Below, in pieces: positions 17,030-18,010 of a DNA stretch of 18,010 nt. How positions within the stretch are numbered: position 1 is the stretch's first letter; each line of letters opens with the position of its first letter. The position numbers and the translations under genes are program-made. Under the pieces are notes generated by a model. The model was not told where the DNA came from. It did not search any database and worked only from the letters and a program-made list of their open reading frames with translations. This DNA comes from Jimgerdemannia flammicorona (taxonomy: Eukaryota > Mucoromycota > Endogonomycetes > Endogonales > Endogonaceae): NCBI GenBank assembly GCA_003990745.1, contig RBNI01002606.1, forward strand, positions 1-18,010, given 5' to 3'.

Positions 17030-18001
17030 AATACTTCTTGAGTCAGTTTTGGTAAATTGTTGTGGGGATGATTGTGCTTAAGAGTTTTTGTAGCCAAAAG
17101 GTGGTCCCTTTTATATCTTACACAAGGTAAGGTTCTTTCCACTTAAGCTCCAGTTTTTGGGACCATGAAACTTCTACCATGTTCTGATATACTAGGACTT
17201 TGTCTCCTATCTTGATAATCTCCAGGGGCTTGTGAATCTTTTTCACATTATTTCACTATAGTGTCTGTACCTTGTTTATAAAATCTTCAGCCTTCTTCCT
17301 AATTTGGTATAGTTTCCATATCTTCATGTCTATGTATTTCTATACTATATCTCTATTGGACAATAGAGTTCCTTGAGAACTTTCTTCTCTGAATAGCATT
17401 TCTCAAGGGGTAATGTGGGTGCTTTGTGATTAGATATCCTGGAGAGCAGATAATGCTATTGACAGATAGTGATCTCAGTTTTTGTAGTTATTATAGATCT
17501 TTGCAATAACATTCTTGAGGGTCTTATTGGTTCTTTCTGCTTGTCCATTTCCTTGAGGGTGATAGGCTGTAGTCTGAATATGCTGGATCTTATACTTTTT
17601 GTAGAAAATCTTAAAGAACTAATTCATGAATTCTGTCCCTCTATCTGTAGTTACTTGCATTGGGGTCTTGAATCAGCAGATGATTTCTTTGTGAAAGAAA
17701 TCAGTGATTGACAGTGCATTGACTTCTTTGAGGGGTCCTGCCTCTATCCATTTTGTGAAGAGGTCTACAATGATAATGATGTACTGGTTGCTAGTCAGGG
17801 TCAAGAGTAGAGGGCCAATTACATCTATTGCAATATGGACAAATGATACTGGTTCTATATATACTAATTCTGGGGCTTGATTTCATTAGTCTTGTTTCTG
17901 TTTCTGGTATTTGTCACAGGTCTTGACAAATTGTCTGATATCTTCCTCTATTCTTGGCCACTATATTGTTCTTCTTGCTTTATTATATGTGTTGGTTTCT
18001 C
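17010..18001 (-). pseudogene. pol: Element B integrase (Ty3/gypsy pol, 3' part)
   Basis: A single minus-strand frame, without frameshifts, runs from the window edge to TAA at 17012-17010. It contains PRIEEDIRQFVKTCDKYQ of the zinc-binding domain (last Cys now Tyr), then IDVIGPL with Asp at 17823-17825, TTDRGTEF with Asp at 17643-17645, and NGQAERTNKTLKN with Glu at 17535-17537: D-59-D-35-E. The C-terminal part has IIKIGDKVLVYQNMVE, LELKWKEPYLVQDIKGT and FWLQKLLSTIIP, and ends LKKYYDQSTK. It closely resembles element A's integrase, so the two are sister families. Reverse transcriptase and gag would lie beyond 18010. Stops fit deamination. Confidence 0.9.
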
Positions 18002-18010
18002 TTTTTTTTT
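18001..18010. other. Terminal T run at window edge
   Basis: Nine Ts close the window where the integrase frame should encode the residues before GETN (compare GYLGETNI in element A). The run replaces expected coding sequence, so it may be an assembly edge or a local expansion. Confidence 0.3.

Noticed and set aside
17469..17711. 80-codon plus-strand open frame
   Set aside because: It lies opposite the element B integrase core with its DD35E motif and is a shadow.
1..18010. CRISPR array, bacterial operon or tRNA cluster
   Set aside because: The direct repeats found are LTRs and minisatellites within LTRs. No spacer-repeat pattern, ribosome-binding sites or cloverleaf structures were recognised, and the gene content is eukaryotic retroelements.

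Overview
The window looks like a repeat-filled, AT-rich block of a filamentous ascomycete genome, with a more normal-composition segment at its left end. No intact cellular gene is recognisable. Bases 1-3327 contain ordinary numbers of CG dinucleotides. From about 3328 to the end CG is almost absent (about a dozen by eye) and TA is very common. Retrotransposon reading frames there are littered with TAA, TAG and TGA at places where CAA, CAG, CGA or TGG would be expected. This is the signature of cytosine-deamination genome defence (RIP, or RIP-like CpG/CpA mutation). I cannot name the species; genomes with AT-rich retrotransposon isochores, such as some Onygenales, are plausible.

Layout. 1-1242: no gene seen. 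1243-2315: an unmutated LTR (family C) on the minus strand. 2316-3327: unassigned island with weak coding-like fragments. 3328-4208: a second family C LTR, plus strand, heavily mutated. 4209-6041: leader and degenerate gag-like region of that element, interrupted by a solo LTR of family B at 5433-5902. 6042-15062: element A, an almost complete, mutated Ty3/gypsy element of about 9.0 kb with very long LTRs (1.77 and 1.57 kb). 15063-16020: a minus-strand Ty1/copia protease/integrase fragment (element D) cut off at the edge of element A. 16061-18010: the 3' part of a second Ty3/gypsy element (B, minus strand): LTR, polypurine tract, an extra ORF and the integrase, running off the window.

Element A is the most interesting part. 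Its gag, protease, dUTPase and reverse transcriptase lie in one reading frame, followed by RNase H and integrase. The dUTPase domain, with all five family motifs, sits between protease and reverse transcriptase. Each LTR also carries its own unrelated reading frame of about 275-280 codons, preceded by a conserved TGAGTCAT site and, in the 5' copy, a TATA box. The 5' LTR carries a tandem second copy of what appears to be exactly R-U5. Element A has no clear target-site duplication and its two flanks belong to different, oppositely oriented elements, which suggests rearrangement after or during insertion.

All coding regions here are pseudogenes as they stand. Domain calls rest on motifs read by eye; no database search was possible.
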